Origin: Verrucomicrobiota bacterium
GTDB taxonomy: Bacteria > Verrucomicrobiota > Verrucomicrobiia > Chthoniobacterales > Terrimicrobiaceae
Assembly (NCBI GenBank): GCA_017305195.1
Contig: JAFKMU010000045.1
Location: 1 to 64,000, forward strand
DNA length: 64,000 bases
Direction: 5' to 3'
A program made the translations under genes and the position numbers. The number at the start of each line of letters is the position of its first letter. Position 1 is the first letter of the stretch. Under the pieces are notes generated by a model that saw nothing but the letters and a program-made list of their open reading frames with translations, did not search any database and was not told the origin of the DNA. Positions 37,165-45,293 of this stretch are shown here, in pieces.

Positions 37165-38256
37165 TTACAACTCGTCGTCGGAAACGGGCGCAAGGGCGGA
37201 TTTCTTCTGGTATTCCGTCACCTTGCCTTCGAAGAAGTTAGTCTCCTTCTTGAGGTCCATCAACTCGGCCAGCCATGGGAGCGGGTTGGCGATGGGACCA
37301 TTAAGGGGCTGCAGGCCGACGCCTTCGAGGCGGCGGTCGCCGATGTAGTCGATGTAGGAGAGGAATTCCTCCTTCGTCAGACCCACCGCCTGCACGGGCA
37401 GGCAATCGGCGATGAATTGCTTCTCCAGGCGCACGGCCTCAGCCATGGTCGCGCGGAGATCGTTGCGGAAAGCCTCCGTCCATACGTCGGGATTCTCATC
37501 CACCAGCTCCATGAAGAGCTTGCGCAGGAGTTCGATGTGGTTGGATTCGTCGCGCAGGGTATAGCGGAACATCTGGCCAATGCCCGGGAACTTGTTCTGG
37601 CGGTAAAGCGCCAGGATCATGCCAAAGAGTCCGTAAAACTGGGTGCCCTCCATGCACTGGCCGAAGAGAAACATATTCTTGGCCAGAGCCTGCTTGTTCT
37701 CCGTGACGGTCAGATCGATGCCGCGGCGGAGCTTGCGGCTGTTGTTCACGACGAAATCCGTCTTTTCCTTGATCGTCGTGATGTCCTCAAACATCGACTC
37801 GCACTCGTGCGGGTTGATGCCGAGCGAGCTGATCATGTAGACGAGGGAGTCCGCATGGATGTTCTCCTCGTGGGCGTGGCGACCCAGGACGAGCTTCAAC
37901 TCGGGAGCCGTCACCAGTTCGCGAATGACGTGGAGGATGTTATCGCCGACGATGCCCTCGGCAGCCGAAAAGTAGCCGATGCCCATCTTGATGATCCACC
38001 GCTCGATGTCGGCGATGCCGGTCGTATCATCGCGCCACTGCTCACAATCCTTCTGCATCTGGATATCTTCCGGCTCCCAGTGGTTGGCCTTCATCGTCTT
38101 GTAGAGATCGTAGGCCCACTGGTAGCGCAGCGGCAGGATGTTGAAGAACATCGTGTCACGGCCATTGATTACGCGCTTGGCTGCGTAGGCGGCTTCGGCC
38201 TTATCGCGGTCGAGGACAAATTGACGGTCTCCAAGGGTAATCGTGGTCGTAGACAT
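37165..38256 (-). CDS. nrdB: Ribonucleoside-diphosphate reductase beta subunit, chlamydial-like, without radical tyrosine
   Basis: A 363-residue R2 protein that aligns closely with Chlamydia trachomatis NrdB (FSAAEGIVGDNIL; later RQNKFPGIGQ and NFFEGKVTEYQ). Metal ligands are all present: Glu100, Glu131, His134, Glu203, Glu237, His240. Glu100 takes the place of E. coli Asp84, as in class Ic. At the position of the radical tyrosine (E. coli Tyr122, chlamydial Phe127) the codon is CTC, giving Leu138 in EENIHADSLVY. Trp47, Tyr232 and C-terminal Tyr349 of the radical-transfer path are kept. A Mn/Fe (class Ic-like) cofactor is predicted; Mn/Mn is possible. Confidence 0.96.
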   Translation of the reverse strand: MSTTTITLGDRQFVLDRDKAEAAYAAKRVINGRDTMFFNILPLRYQWAYDLYKTMKANHWEPEDIQMQKDCEQWRDDTTGIADIERWIIKMGIGYFSAAEGIVGDNILHVIRELVTAPELKLVLGRHAHEENIHADSLVYMISSLGINPHECESMFEDITTIKEKTDFVVNNSRKLRRGIDLTVTENKQALAKNMFLFGQCMEGTQFYGLFGMILALYRQNKFPGIGQMFRYTLRDESNHIELLRKLFMELVDENPDVWTEAFRNDLRATMAEAVRLEKQFIADCLPVQAVGLTKEEFLSYIDYIGDRRLEGVGLQPLNGPIANPLPWLAELMDLKKETNFFEGKVTEYQKKSALAPVSDDEL

Positions 38257-38579
38257 TCGGTGGTGCAGTAGGGTTTTGTCGTCCGGGGTCGGGGGAACGC
38301 CGGAACGTCATTCCCAGCAATAGACCCTGACCTCCAGCGGTATCGCGCAGGATGCATTTTGCTCCTTTTGGCGTCAATAAAAAATCCCCTATATGGGGGA
38401 GGTAAAATTAAGACACCACAATATATTGTGGTTTGGCGAAATTTTCACACTTCTCCTCTCTTCACAAGAAATTCACATTTTTACGAAGGATTTTAAGGCT
38501 TTGAGAAAGGGCTATTTACGTCATTTGAGGGCATTCTTCTGGCTTCCGTGGAACACTGAAATGTGAAAAATTCATTGCC
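38257..38579. other. Divergent control region of nrdBA and the M42 peptidase gene
   Basis: 323 bases without a convincing gene. The paired NrdR boxes lie at 38385-38431. The stretch 38431-38500 is AT-rich and probably carries promoter elements for nrdBA (minus) or for the peptidase gene (plus), which I cannot place exactly. A 62-codon minus-strand ORF (38169-38357) preceded by AAAGGAG overlaps the nrdB start in another frame and is discussed as rejected. Confidence 0.5.
38385..38431 (-). promoter_or_regulatory. Paired NrdR boxes upstream of nrdBA
   Basis: Box A CCACAATATATTGTGG (38416-38431) is a perfect palindrome that fits the NrdR consensus (ACACWATATATWGTGT-like core). Box B TCCCCTATATGGGGGA (38385-38400) is a degenerate copy. 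Their 15-base spacing (31 between centres) is the arrangement typical of NrdR operators. They lie 129-175 bases before the nrdB start, so dATP/ATP-responsive NrdR repression of nrdBA is predicted. No nrdR gene is in the window. Confidence 0.85.
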
Positions 38580-39650
38580 ATGCGCCACGAATCCCTCGCC
38601 TTTTTGAAAGAGCTTCTGACCACCCCATCCCCTTCCGGTTTTGAGACCAGAGGGCAGCGAGTGTGGGCTGACTACGTAGGGAAGTTCTCCAAAAAGGTGC
38701 ATAGCGACCCCTACGGCAACGTCTACGCCGGCCTCAATGAGTCCGGTACGCCGAAGATCGTGCTCGCGGGGCACTCCGACGAACTCGGCCTCATGGTGTC
38801 GTACATCGGCGAGGAGGGGTTTCTTTATTTCAAGGGCATAGGCGGCGTCGATCGCGCCATGCTCCGGGGCCGTCCGGTCATCGTCCATGGCCCGAATGGC
38901 CCGATTCCCGGTGTGACCGGCCACCTCGCGATCCACATGCAGGACCCGGATGATCGCAAGAAGGTGCCGGAGTTTCACGAGGTCTTCATCGACATCGGCG
39001 CCCGCAGCAAGGCCGAGGCCGAGGAACTCGTCCGCGTCGGCAATCCGATCACCATGGATCACGGAGTCGTCGAGCTCTTCGGCGAGCGCATCGCCGCCCG
39101 GGGTTGCGACAACCGCATCGGCACCTGGACCGCCGCCGAAGCCCTGCGCCTGCTGGCGGAGGACGAGAGTAAACTCCATGCCAATGTCATCGCCCTCTCG
39201 ACCATCCAGGAGGAAAACGGCCTCTATGGAGCGACGATGGCCGGCTATCGCATCCGCCCCGACATCGCCATCGTCATCGACGTGACCCACGCCACGGACA
39301 TCCCGATTTGCTCCAAGGCGAAGCACGGCGACGTCAAACTGGGCAAAGGCCCGGTCATCAGCATCGGCAGCTCGAACCACCCTGTGCTGGTGGAACGCAT
39401 GATCACGGTGGCGAAGAAGGAAAGCATCCCGGTCCAGTACGAGGCCAACCCCCGCTATACCGGCACCGATGCCGACGCCTTCTTCCTCCAGCGCGGGGGC
39501 ATCCCGTCCATCTCACTCGGCCTGCCCAATCGCTACATGCACTCTCCGGTCGAGGTCATCGACCTGGAAGACCTGGAGGCCATGGCTCAGCTCGTCGCCA
39601 GCTTCTGCGCCGACGTGCAGGCAGGCGAGACCTTCTCGGTGAAGATTTAG
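38580..39650 (+). CDS. M42 family aminopeptidase
   Basis: A 356-residue metallopeptidase of the M42 (glutamyl aminopeptidase/endoglucanase-like) family. Metal ligands are visible in AGHSDELG (His), RGCDNRIGTW (bridging Asp), QEENGLYG (Glu pair with catalytic Glu) and the late YMHSPVEVID (His). It acts on short peptides as a large cytosolic oligomer with two metal ions. The ATG at 38580 matches the family start (MRHESLAFLKELLTTPSPSG). Its TAG shares two bases with the stop codon of the convergent L,D-transpeptidase gene. Confidence 0.94.
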   Translation: MRHESLAFLKELLTTPSPSGFETRGQRVWADYVGKFSKKVHSDPYGNVYAGLNESGTPKIVLAGHSDELGLMVSYIGEEGFLYFKGIGGVDRAMLRGRPVIVHGPNGPIPGVTGHLAIHMQDPDDRKKVPEFHEVFIDIGARSKAEAEELVRVGNPITMDHGVVELFGERIAARGCDNRIGTWTAAEALRLLAEDESKLHANVIALSTIQEENGLYGATMAGYRIRPDIAIVIDVTHATDIPICSKAKHGDVKLGKGPVISIGSSNHPVLVERMITVAKKESIPVQYEANPRYTGTDADAFFLQRGGIPSISLGLPNRYMHSPVEVIDLEDLEAMAQLVASFCADVQAGETFSVKI

Positions 39651-40342
39651 CGAAGCTGCTGCAAACGGGTGCGGAGCCGGGCATACAGGTCCTGCACCCA
39701 GGGGCGCTCGTCCTCTGTCATCATCCGTTCATCGGGGACGATGAGGATTTCGACGTTTTCCAGCCCCACTCGTGAAACCAGCAGGAAAATTTCCTCCACG
39801 CCGGGATCACCCACGGCGAGGCAGCCGATGGACACCGCGCCGCCGTGCACCATGATGTCGCTGCCGAGATCCTGCGGCGGCACTCCCTCCGCCGCGCCAC
39901 GCGCGACGTCCTCGGCGTTGGGATAGTTGACCCGCAGGGAAAGATGGAACCGGCTGTTCGGGTTCAGCAGCTCGAAGCGATAAAATCCCTCCGGCACCTG
40001 CCGATCGCCCTCGCGGAGCTTCGGCCCCGGCCCGCCGCTGGCGGCGAGGACAGGCCAGGAGTGGACAAGTCGATACCTTCCGTCCTGCGGTACAAGAAGG
40101 TCGATGCGTCGTTCTTTCTTGTACGCAATGAAAACGAGTCGCTCGGGCGGATAGACCACGCCAGCCCGCTTGCAGAAAGCCCGCACGCGCGGCTCTACCG
40201 TCAGCTCGATGGCGCTCAACGCATCAGCCAGCGAGCGCGGCTTCGGCGGCAGGATCGCTGCGGACCGAGACTGGCGCAGGAGCCACCACGTTCCCAAAGA
40301 GAGCGCCCCAAGGAACGCCACCACCAGCAGCAGCCTTTTCAC
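39647..40342 (-). CDS. L,D-transpeptidase (YkuD domain), membrane-anchored
   Basis: A 231-residue protein starting at a GTG (40342) that overlaps the stop of the upstream reductase gene (GTGA). An N-terminal hydrophobic helix (residues 3-22) is followed by a YkuD domain: the catalytic motif HGGAVSIGC gives His166, Ser171 and Cys174 (HGxxxSxGC). The PRVRAFCKRAGVVYPP region before the domain has a second cysteine. Enzymes of this class form 3-3 peptidoglycan cross-links or attach lipoproteins. The start overlap ties its expression to the sphingolipid genes upstream. The long frame that extends further upstream is the shadow of cerR. Confidence 0.88.
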   Translation of the reverse strand: MKRLLLVVAFLGALSLGTWWLLRQSRSAAILPPKPRSLADALSAIELTVEPRVRAFCKRAGVVYPPERLVFIAYKKERRIDLLVPQDGRYRLVHSWPVLAASGGPGPKLREGDRQVPEGFYRFELLNPNSRFHLSLRVNYPNAEDVARGAAEGVPPQDLGSDIMVHGGAVSIGCLAVGDPGVEEIFLLVSRVGLENVEILIVPDERMMTEDERPWVQDLYARLRTRLQQLR

Positions 40343-41310
40343 AGCTGCCCGGTGCGCCGGTAAAAATCCGCCGTCTCCCGCATCGTCTCCGCCAGCCCAC
40401 GTTTCGCAGACCAGCCCGTCCATTGGGCAAAGCGACCGCCATCGACGACCCAGCGCGGAGGCCAGATTTCCCGGGCGCGATCCCTCGTGAGACTCGGCGT
40501 CTGGAGGCGGAGCGCAGGCACCGCATCGACGACGGCGGAAAGCAGGCGCACGGCTGGCTGGGGAACAGGCAATGTCAGGCCGGCCTTGCCCGGCGGCACG
40601 GCGGAGGCGATCAACTGCCAGTCCGTGATCGGCGCGGGAGCAGCCACATACAGGCTCTGATCCGGCAGCGACCCCGCCGCCAGCGCGAGAAAGATGGCCT
40701 CCACCAGATCCTGCACGGCGATGAAGCTGTAGCTCTTCGTGTGCCAGGCGGGTTTCAGGCGCACCCATCCCTCGCCCATCTTGAAAAGCGGCAGCGTCGC
40801 CTGGTCGCGCGGACCGAGAATCATCGGCGGACGCAGCATGACGATCGGACGATGAGGAAACCGCTCGCGGATCGCCCGCTCCATCGCAAGCTTCGACTCG
40901 CCATACCATGTGATGGGCGAATCGGCATCGTCCTCGCTGCGGGCGGCGCGGTCCTCCGGCGTCGGGCCTCCTGCGGATTGCGACGACAGGACCACGATCC
41001 GGCACGTCTCCGGCAGGGCCTCGATGACGCGCAGCGTCCAGTCGACATTGGTCTCAAAATATTCCTGCCGGTCGCGGGCAAAAAGCACTCCCGCCCCGAG
41101 AATGGCATGGTCGGGCGTGGCGCCTCCCCACGTCGCGGGATCAGCCCCGAGGGCAACGACGTTTTTCGCCGCGACTCCCTCGCCGTGCAACTGGCTCCGC
41201 AGCTTGGCCTCGGAGCGCACGGGGGCGAAAATCTTCCCATACCCCGGGAGCGCGCGCAGCAGGGCGTTGCGACCGACAAAGCCGGTGGCTCCCGTCAGCA
41301 GGAGATTCAT
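40339..41310 (-). CDS. cerR: NAD(P)-dependent epimerase-type reductase, probable ceramide reductase
   Basis: A 323-residue extended SDR with the nucleotide motif TGATGFVG (6-13), VVLSSQSAGG and Y-x3-K in WYGESK (Tyr136, Lys140). It is annotated in databases typically as NAD-dependent epimerase. Its position directly behind a bCerS-type acyltransferase and a serine palmitoyltransferase suggests the role of CerR of Caulobacter, the enzyme that reduces the 3-keto group of 3-oxoceramide. It overlaps the upstream gene (ATGA, 41307-41310) and the downstream L,D-transpeptidase (GTGA). The substrate assignment is inferred from context. Confidence 0.8.
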   Translation of the reverse strand: MNLLLTGATGFVGRNALLRALPGYGKIFAPVRSEAKLRSQLHGEGVAAKNVVALGADPATWGGATPDHAILGAGVLFARDRQEYFETNVDWTLRVIEALPETCRIVVLSSQSAGGPTPEDRAARSEDDADSPITWYGESKLAMERAIRERFPHRPIVMLRPPMILGPRDQATLPLFKMGEGWVRLKPAWHTKSYSFIAVQDLVEAIFLALAAGSLPDQSLYVAAPAPITDWQLIASAVPPGKAGLTLPVPQPAVRLLSAVVDAVPALRLQTPSLTRDRAREIWPPRWVVDGGRFAQWTGWSAKRGLAETMRETADFYRRTGQL

Positions 41311-42440
41311 CCGAGGGCTTTCTCAAAAATCCGCCACTTGCGATGCGGAATCCCCCCGAGCATGAGGGAGTTTTCGATGATCTCGGTGTTGTTTTCCTCG
41401 ATCCAGCCGAGCTCGGCATGCGTGTAGCGGGCCTTGGCGCAGGCAAACTGCTCGCGCAGCAGCCAGCCGTGCAGGCCGGTCTTGTCACGGAAGCGTGGCG
41501 AGATGCCGTAGACCACCTGGCGGCCCGAGCGTATCGGCCGGGTCTTCAGGAGCCAGAGGAAATGAAGAGGACGCAGCCAGCCGGGGGTCTTCTTGAGCTG
41601 GATAAGAAGCTCATTGACGTTGGGTAACGACAGGCCGACTCCGGCATTCTCTCCATCATGCTCGGCGATGAGAATCATCTCCGGATCGGCGATGGCCCGC
41701 AGATCGTCGGCGGCAAAGAGCAGGTCGTCCATCGAGATGGGGACGAAGCCCCAGTTGCGCTCAAGCGTGGAATTATAAACCTCCAGCACGATCTTGAGCT
41801 CCTCATCGAGCTCCTTGAGCCGGATGGGGCGGAGCTTGAGACGCGAACGCCGGGTGAGGCGGTCGACGATCTTGCTGAGTCGCGCAGGCACCTCGAGCTT
41901 GGCCAGCGGAAGATGAAACCCGAGCGACGCGCGCACGGAATCGTAACCGGAATCTCTCACCAGCGCCTCGTAGTAGGCGGGATTCCAGGTCAGGCCGATA
42001 AATGGCGCGACGTCGAAACCCTCGACCAGCAACCCGCACTCGTCGTTGATGCTCGGGTTGTACGGGCCGCGCACGGAATCGCAGCCCCGCTCGCGCAGGA
42101 CGGAATCGACTTTTTTGAAAAGCTCCGTCGCGGTAGAGAGATTATTCTCACACTCGAAGAACCCGAAGAATCCCGTGCGGTCTTTGTAATATTCGTTGTG
42201 CGAGCGATTAATGATCGCTGCGATACGCCCGACCAGCTTGCCGTCGCGACGCGCAATGAAGGGAATGATCTCGCCGTGGCGTTTGCAGAAGGCGGATTTT
42301 TCCGAGAGGTACTTGGCTATGCTGCCCGGAAAAGGCGGCACAAAAGCCGGGTCCCCTCCCTGGAGCAGTTCCGCGACATCTTCAAAAGTCTGCCGCTCCC
42401 TGCCCGTGCGACATGGGACGATCTCTATGCTCCCCGACAT
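41307..42440 (-). CDS. bcerS: YghO/bCerS-type acyltransferase, probable bacterial ceramide synthase
   Basis: A 377-residue protein of the GNAT-like YghO family: FVPPFPGSIAKYL, ARRDGKLVGRIAAIINR, HNEYYKDRTGFFGFFEC, then RGPYNPSINDECGLLVEGF and LTWNPAYYEALV. In Caulobacter a member of this family (bCerS) N-acylates the product of serine palmitoyltransferase; it is unrelated to eukaryotic ceramide synthases. It begins 18 bases after the SPT-like gene ends and overlaps cerR by four. The family match is strong by eye, the ceramide role is from the three-gene context. Confidence 0.85.
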   Translation of the reverse strand: MSGSIEIVPCRTGRERQTFEDVAELLQGGDPAFVPPFPGSIAKYLSEKSAFCKRHGEIIPFIARRDGKLVGRIAAIINRSHNEYYKDRTGFFGFFECENNLSTATELFKKVDSVLRERGCDSVRGPYNPSINDECGLLVEGFDVAPFIGLTWNPAYYEALVRDSGYDSVRASLGFHLPLAKLEVPARLSKIVDRLTRRSRLKLRPIRLKELDEELKIVLEVYNSTLERNWGFVPISMDDLLFAADDLRAIADPEMILIAEHDGENAGVGLSLPNVNELLIQLKKTPGWLRPLHFLWLLKTRPIRSGRQVVYGISPRFRDKTGLHGWLLREQFACAKARYTHAELGWIEENNTEIIENSLMLGGIPHRKWRIFEKALG

Positions 42441-42458
42441 GGACCTGGCGAAACGAGT

Positions 42459-43778
42459 CTATTTGGTGGCCTGATGATATCCGTTCTGCCCCTCGACGGC
42501 TGCCGTCGAGCCGTTCTCTGAAGCGTCGAGACGGAAATCGAAAACGTTGCGACGGCGACCGGGTTCCACATAGGCCGGGTCGTCGAAGGTGCCAAGTTCC
42601 TTGGCTAGCTTCTCGAAGATCTCAAGCACGTGGTCCAGGTCCTCGTCCGTATGCGTCGCCATGTAGCTCGTGCGCACGATGGCCTCGCCATAGCGCACAG
42701 CCGGGTAAATCGCCGGAGTGGCAAAGACGCCTTCCTCGAAGAGGCGCTGCGTGAACATGAACGCCTTGGCCTCGCTGCCGATGAGGATCGGTACGATGGG
42801 CGTCTGCGTGGTGCCAATCTTGAAGCCGATGCGCTTGAAGCCCTCGTGCATCTTGTGCGTATTGCGCCAGAGCTGCTCCATGCGCTCGGGCTCCTGCTGC
42901 ATGATCTCAAGCGCCTTGAGCACGCCTCCTGCGACGGCGGGAGCGAGCGAGGCCGTAAAGATCAGGCACCGGGCGCGATGCTTGAGATATTCAATCATCT
43001 GGCGGTCGCCCGCGATGAAACCGCCCATGGAACCGAGCGATTTCGAAAATGTTCCCATGACGATGTCGACATCGTCGTTGAGGCCGAAATGATGCACCAC
43101 GCCGCGGCCCTTCGGACCGAGCACGCCGAGCGAATGGGCCTCGTCGACATAGACGCGGGCGCCATAGCTCTTGGCCACCTCGAGCTGGGGTGGCAGGTCG
43201 GCGATGTCGCCCGACATGCTGAAGACGCCGTCCATCACGACGAGCTTGCCCGCCTCGGGAGCCTGGCGCTTCAGGCGATTGGCCAGCGACGATGCAGAGT
43301 TGTGCCGATACGGAACCAGCTTGGCCGGGGCGAACTGACAGCCGTCGATGATGCTGGCGTGATTCTCGCGGTCGCACAGAATCACGTCACCCTCCTCGGT
43401 CAGTGACGCCAGAGCCCCCTGGTTGGCAAAAAACCCGGTCGAGAAAAGAAGGACGGCCTCGCGCTGGAGGAAATCGGCCAGCGCCTCTTCCAATTGGGAA
43501 TGCAGGCGGATCGTACCGTTCAACAGCCTGGACCCGGTGCAGCCCGCACCGTAGGCGCGGGTGGCTTCACAGGCCGCCTCGATCACGCGCTCATCCTGAG
43601 CCAGGCCGAGGTAGTTGTTCGACCCGATCATGATCTTGCGCTCGCCGTCGCACATCACGTAATTGCCGTGCGTCTCGTCAATCTGGCGAAAGTACGGATA
43701 GAAGCCCTGTGCTTTCGCGTCGGCGCTATCCCTGTAGTCCCGGCATTTCTGAAATAAATCTCGCGCCAACGTACGCAT
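42459..43778 (-). CDS. spt: Serine palmitoyltransferase-like PLP enzyme
   Basis: A 439-residue alpha-oxoamine synthase. PLP site: His140 (RENHASIID), Asp212 and His215 (VDEAHSLG), Lys246 in GTFSKSLGSMGGF. The N-terminus (FYPYFRQIDETHGNYV, then GSNNYLGLA) and the end of the core resemble bacterial SPTs (Sphingomonas, Bacteroides, Caulobacter) more than KBL or BioF. It would condense L-serine with an acyl thioester to 3-ketosphinganine in the cytoplasm. The C-terminal tail (NVFDFRLDASENGSTAAV) is an extension of about 25 residues. First gene of the operon spt-bcerS-cerR-ldt. Confidence 0.88.
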   Translation of the reverse strand: MRTLARDLFQKCRDYRDSADAKAQGFYPYFRQIDETHGNYVMCDGERKIMIGSNNYLGLAQDERVIEAACEATRAYGAGCTGSRLLNGTIRLHSQLEEALADFLQREAVLLFSTGFFANQGALASLTEEGDVILCDRENHASIIDGCQFAPAKLVPYRHNSASSLANRLKRQAPEAGKLVVMDGVFSMSGDIADLPPQLEVAKSYGARVYVDEAHSLGVLGPKGRGVVHHFGLNDDVDIVMGTFSKSLGSMGGFIAGDRQMIEYLKHRARCLIFTASLAPAVAGGVLKALEIMQQEPERMEQLWRNTHKMHEGFKRIGFKIGTTQTPIVPILIGSEAKAFMFTQRLFEEGVFATPAIYPAVRYGEAIVRTSYMATHTDEDLDHVLEIFEKLAKELGTFDDPAYVEPGRRRNVFDFRLDASENGSTAAVEGQNGYHQATK

Positions 43779-43807
43779 GAAAAGGATTAGATAAAGTTAC
43801 AGGATCA

Positions 43808-43838
43808 GGCTCTTTGTAAATCTTTTTCCATAAGAGCC
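43808..43838 (-). promoter_or_regulatory. Inverted repeat ahead of the sphingolipid operon
   Basis: GGCTCTT and AAGAGCC with a 17-base AT-rich loop, 30 bases before the spt start. Read on the minus strand the loop includes ATGGAAAAAGATTTACAAAGAGCCTGA's beginning, an 8-codon ORF, possibly by chance. It may be an operator or leader hairpin; low support. Confidence 0.25.
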
Positions 43839-43919
43839 GAAAAGGAACGCCGCGGGGGAAAAGGCTTCTCAGCGCCTATGGGAGAGGTACTTACAGCTTT
43901 CATAACGACTCTTCCAGCT

Positions 43920-44387
43920 TTATCGCACAGGAACCTGAAGAGGGCTCGGGTTGGCCAGCATGATCGAAATGGCCACAAAATAGAGAGTCAGCCCCCCAAG
44001 GAGGAGCCATCCCCCCACGGCCACGGCGCGGGTCTTGGCATTGCGCGTCGCCACCATGCGCCCGAGCGAGGCCACTGCATCGTCGGAGAGATGCGCGGTC
44101 AGCCAGTCGATCAACATGACGCGCCAGACCACCCAGCCCGCTCCCAGCAACGCCACGGCCAACCCGGCGATGACAAAAATCTGCGCTGCCACATTTGTTC
44201 CTGCAATCAAACGACCGGAGAATCCTGTGACAGTCACGATGATGCTCGCCATGCCCACCACAGACTGGGCGCGCCCATACATGACGTCGAACTGCTTTTG
44301 AATGATATCAAAAGCCATGCGGGTGTCATTGTCCGCCAGCTTGAGGATGGCGGCAGCTTCTTCGGCGGGTGACATGAGTTTCCCCAT
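43920..44387 (-). CDS. Membrane protein with about three helices, unknown
   Basis: About 155 residues from the ATG at 44387 (MGKLMSPAEEAAAILKLADND); an ATG four codons later is equally possible. Soluble N-terminal helix (to residue about 30, DTRMAFDIIQKQFDVMYGRAQ), then three hydrophobic stretches (SVVGMASIIVTVTGFSG, AAQIFVIAGLAVALLGAGWV, AVGGWLLLGGLTLYFVAISI). Basic C-terminus. The arrangement resembles small membrane-effector proteins of defence systems, but no cyclase is adjacent, and I do not assign a family. Confidence 0.7.
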   Translation of the reverse strand: MGKLMSPAEEAAAILKLADNDTRMAFDIIQKQFDVMYGRAQSVVGMASIIVTVTGFSGRLIAGTNVAAQIFVIAGLAVALLGAGWVVWRVMLIDWLTAHLSDDAVASLGRMVATRNAKTRAVAVGGWLLLGGLTLYFVAISIMLANPSPLQVPVR

Positions 44388-44444
44388 ATAACCCGCCGCA
44401 ATTCCGGGGCCAAGCCCCAACTTCTCGCCCGTCGGATTTGCGGG

Positions 44445-45239
44445 CTAAAGAATCGAGCGCAGCAAGCCGCCTTCCGCCCGCACAGCCGCGCCGTTCGTGG
44501 CCGCTGCCAGAGGGCTTGCCAGATAGGCGACCGTGGTCGCCACTTCGTGCACGGTGGCAAAACGCTGGATGAGCGAACTCGGCCGCACCGTGGCGAAGAA
44601 ATCCTTCTCCACCTCGGCCGTTGTCTTGCCGTCCTTCTCCGCCATGTCGGCGATGAATTTCTCCACGCCCTCCGACCGTGTGGGGCCGGGCAGCACGGAA
44701 TTGACCGTCACTCCAGTGCCAATGGTCGTCTCAGCGAGACCACGGGCGAGCGCGATCTGCATCGTCTTGGTCACGCCGTAGTGAATCATCTCCACGGGAA
44801 TGTTCACCCCGGACTCGCTGGAAAGAAAGAGGATGCGGCCCCAGTTCGCCTTCTTCATCGCAGGCAGATAGTGACGGCAAAGACGGACGCCACTCAGGAA
44901 ATTCGTCTCGATGATCGAGAGCCACTCCGCGTCCGTAAGATCCTCGAAATTCTTCGGCCCGTAGATGCCGAGATTGTTGACCAGCACGTCGACTGTCGGG
45001 AATCGCTTGATCGTTTCCTCCACGGCTCCCGCCGTCGCCAGATCTGCCACGAGGGATTCCACGCGAGCCTGCGGGTATTTCTTCAGGATCGAGGCCGTCG
45101 CCGCAGCGACGCGCTCCTCAGACCGGCCATTGACAATCACCCGGGCGCCCTCGGCGGCAAACACCTCGGCAATCGCGAATCCAATACCCGCCGTCGACCC
45201 CGTCACCAGCACCAGCTTGTCTTGAAGCAGCAAATCCAT
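44445..45239 (-). CDS. Short-chain dehydrogenase/reductase
   Basis: A 264-residue classical SDR. VTGSTAGIGFAIAEVF holds TGxxxGIG; NNLGIYG, the catalytic serine in FLSSESGV and Y-x3-K in HYGVTKTM are present. The ATG at 45239 (MDLLLQDKLVLVTG) is preferred over one five codons upstream. The substrate is unknown. It is separated from the sphingolipid operon by one gene and is not clearly part of it, although a ketone reductase would be biochemically compatible. Confidence 0.88.
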   Translation of the reverse strand: MDLLLQDKLVLVTGSTAGIGFAIAEVFAAEGARVIVNGRSEERVAAATASILKKYPQARVESLVADLATAGAVEETIKRFPTVDVLVNNLGIYGPKNFEDLTDAEWLSIIETNFLSGVRLCRHYLPAMKKANWGRILFLSSESGVNIPVEMIHYGVTKTMQIALARGLAETTIGTGVTVNSVLPGPTRSEGVEKFIADMAEKDGKTTAEVEKDFFATVRPSSLIQRFATVHEVATTVAYLASPLAAATNGAAVRAEGGLLRSIL

Positions 45240-45293
45240 GCCGGAACGTCTCACCGGTTCCTGCCGGTGCCAAATGAAAATCTGTGACGATTT

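Noticed and set aside
38169-38357. 62-codon ORF with AAAGGAG upstream, overlapping the nrdB start
   Set aside because: It has a good SD but genes here do not use SD sequences, the product (rich in Pro, Arg, Thr) is low-complexity and lies in a wrong frame of nrdB, so it looks like chance.
43920-44387. Defence effector (Pycsar-like membrane protein)
   Set aside because: Only the general soluble-helix plus membrane layout fits; no cyclase gene is adjacent.
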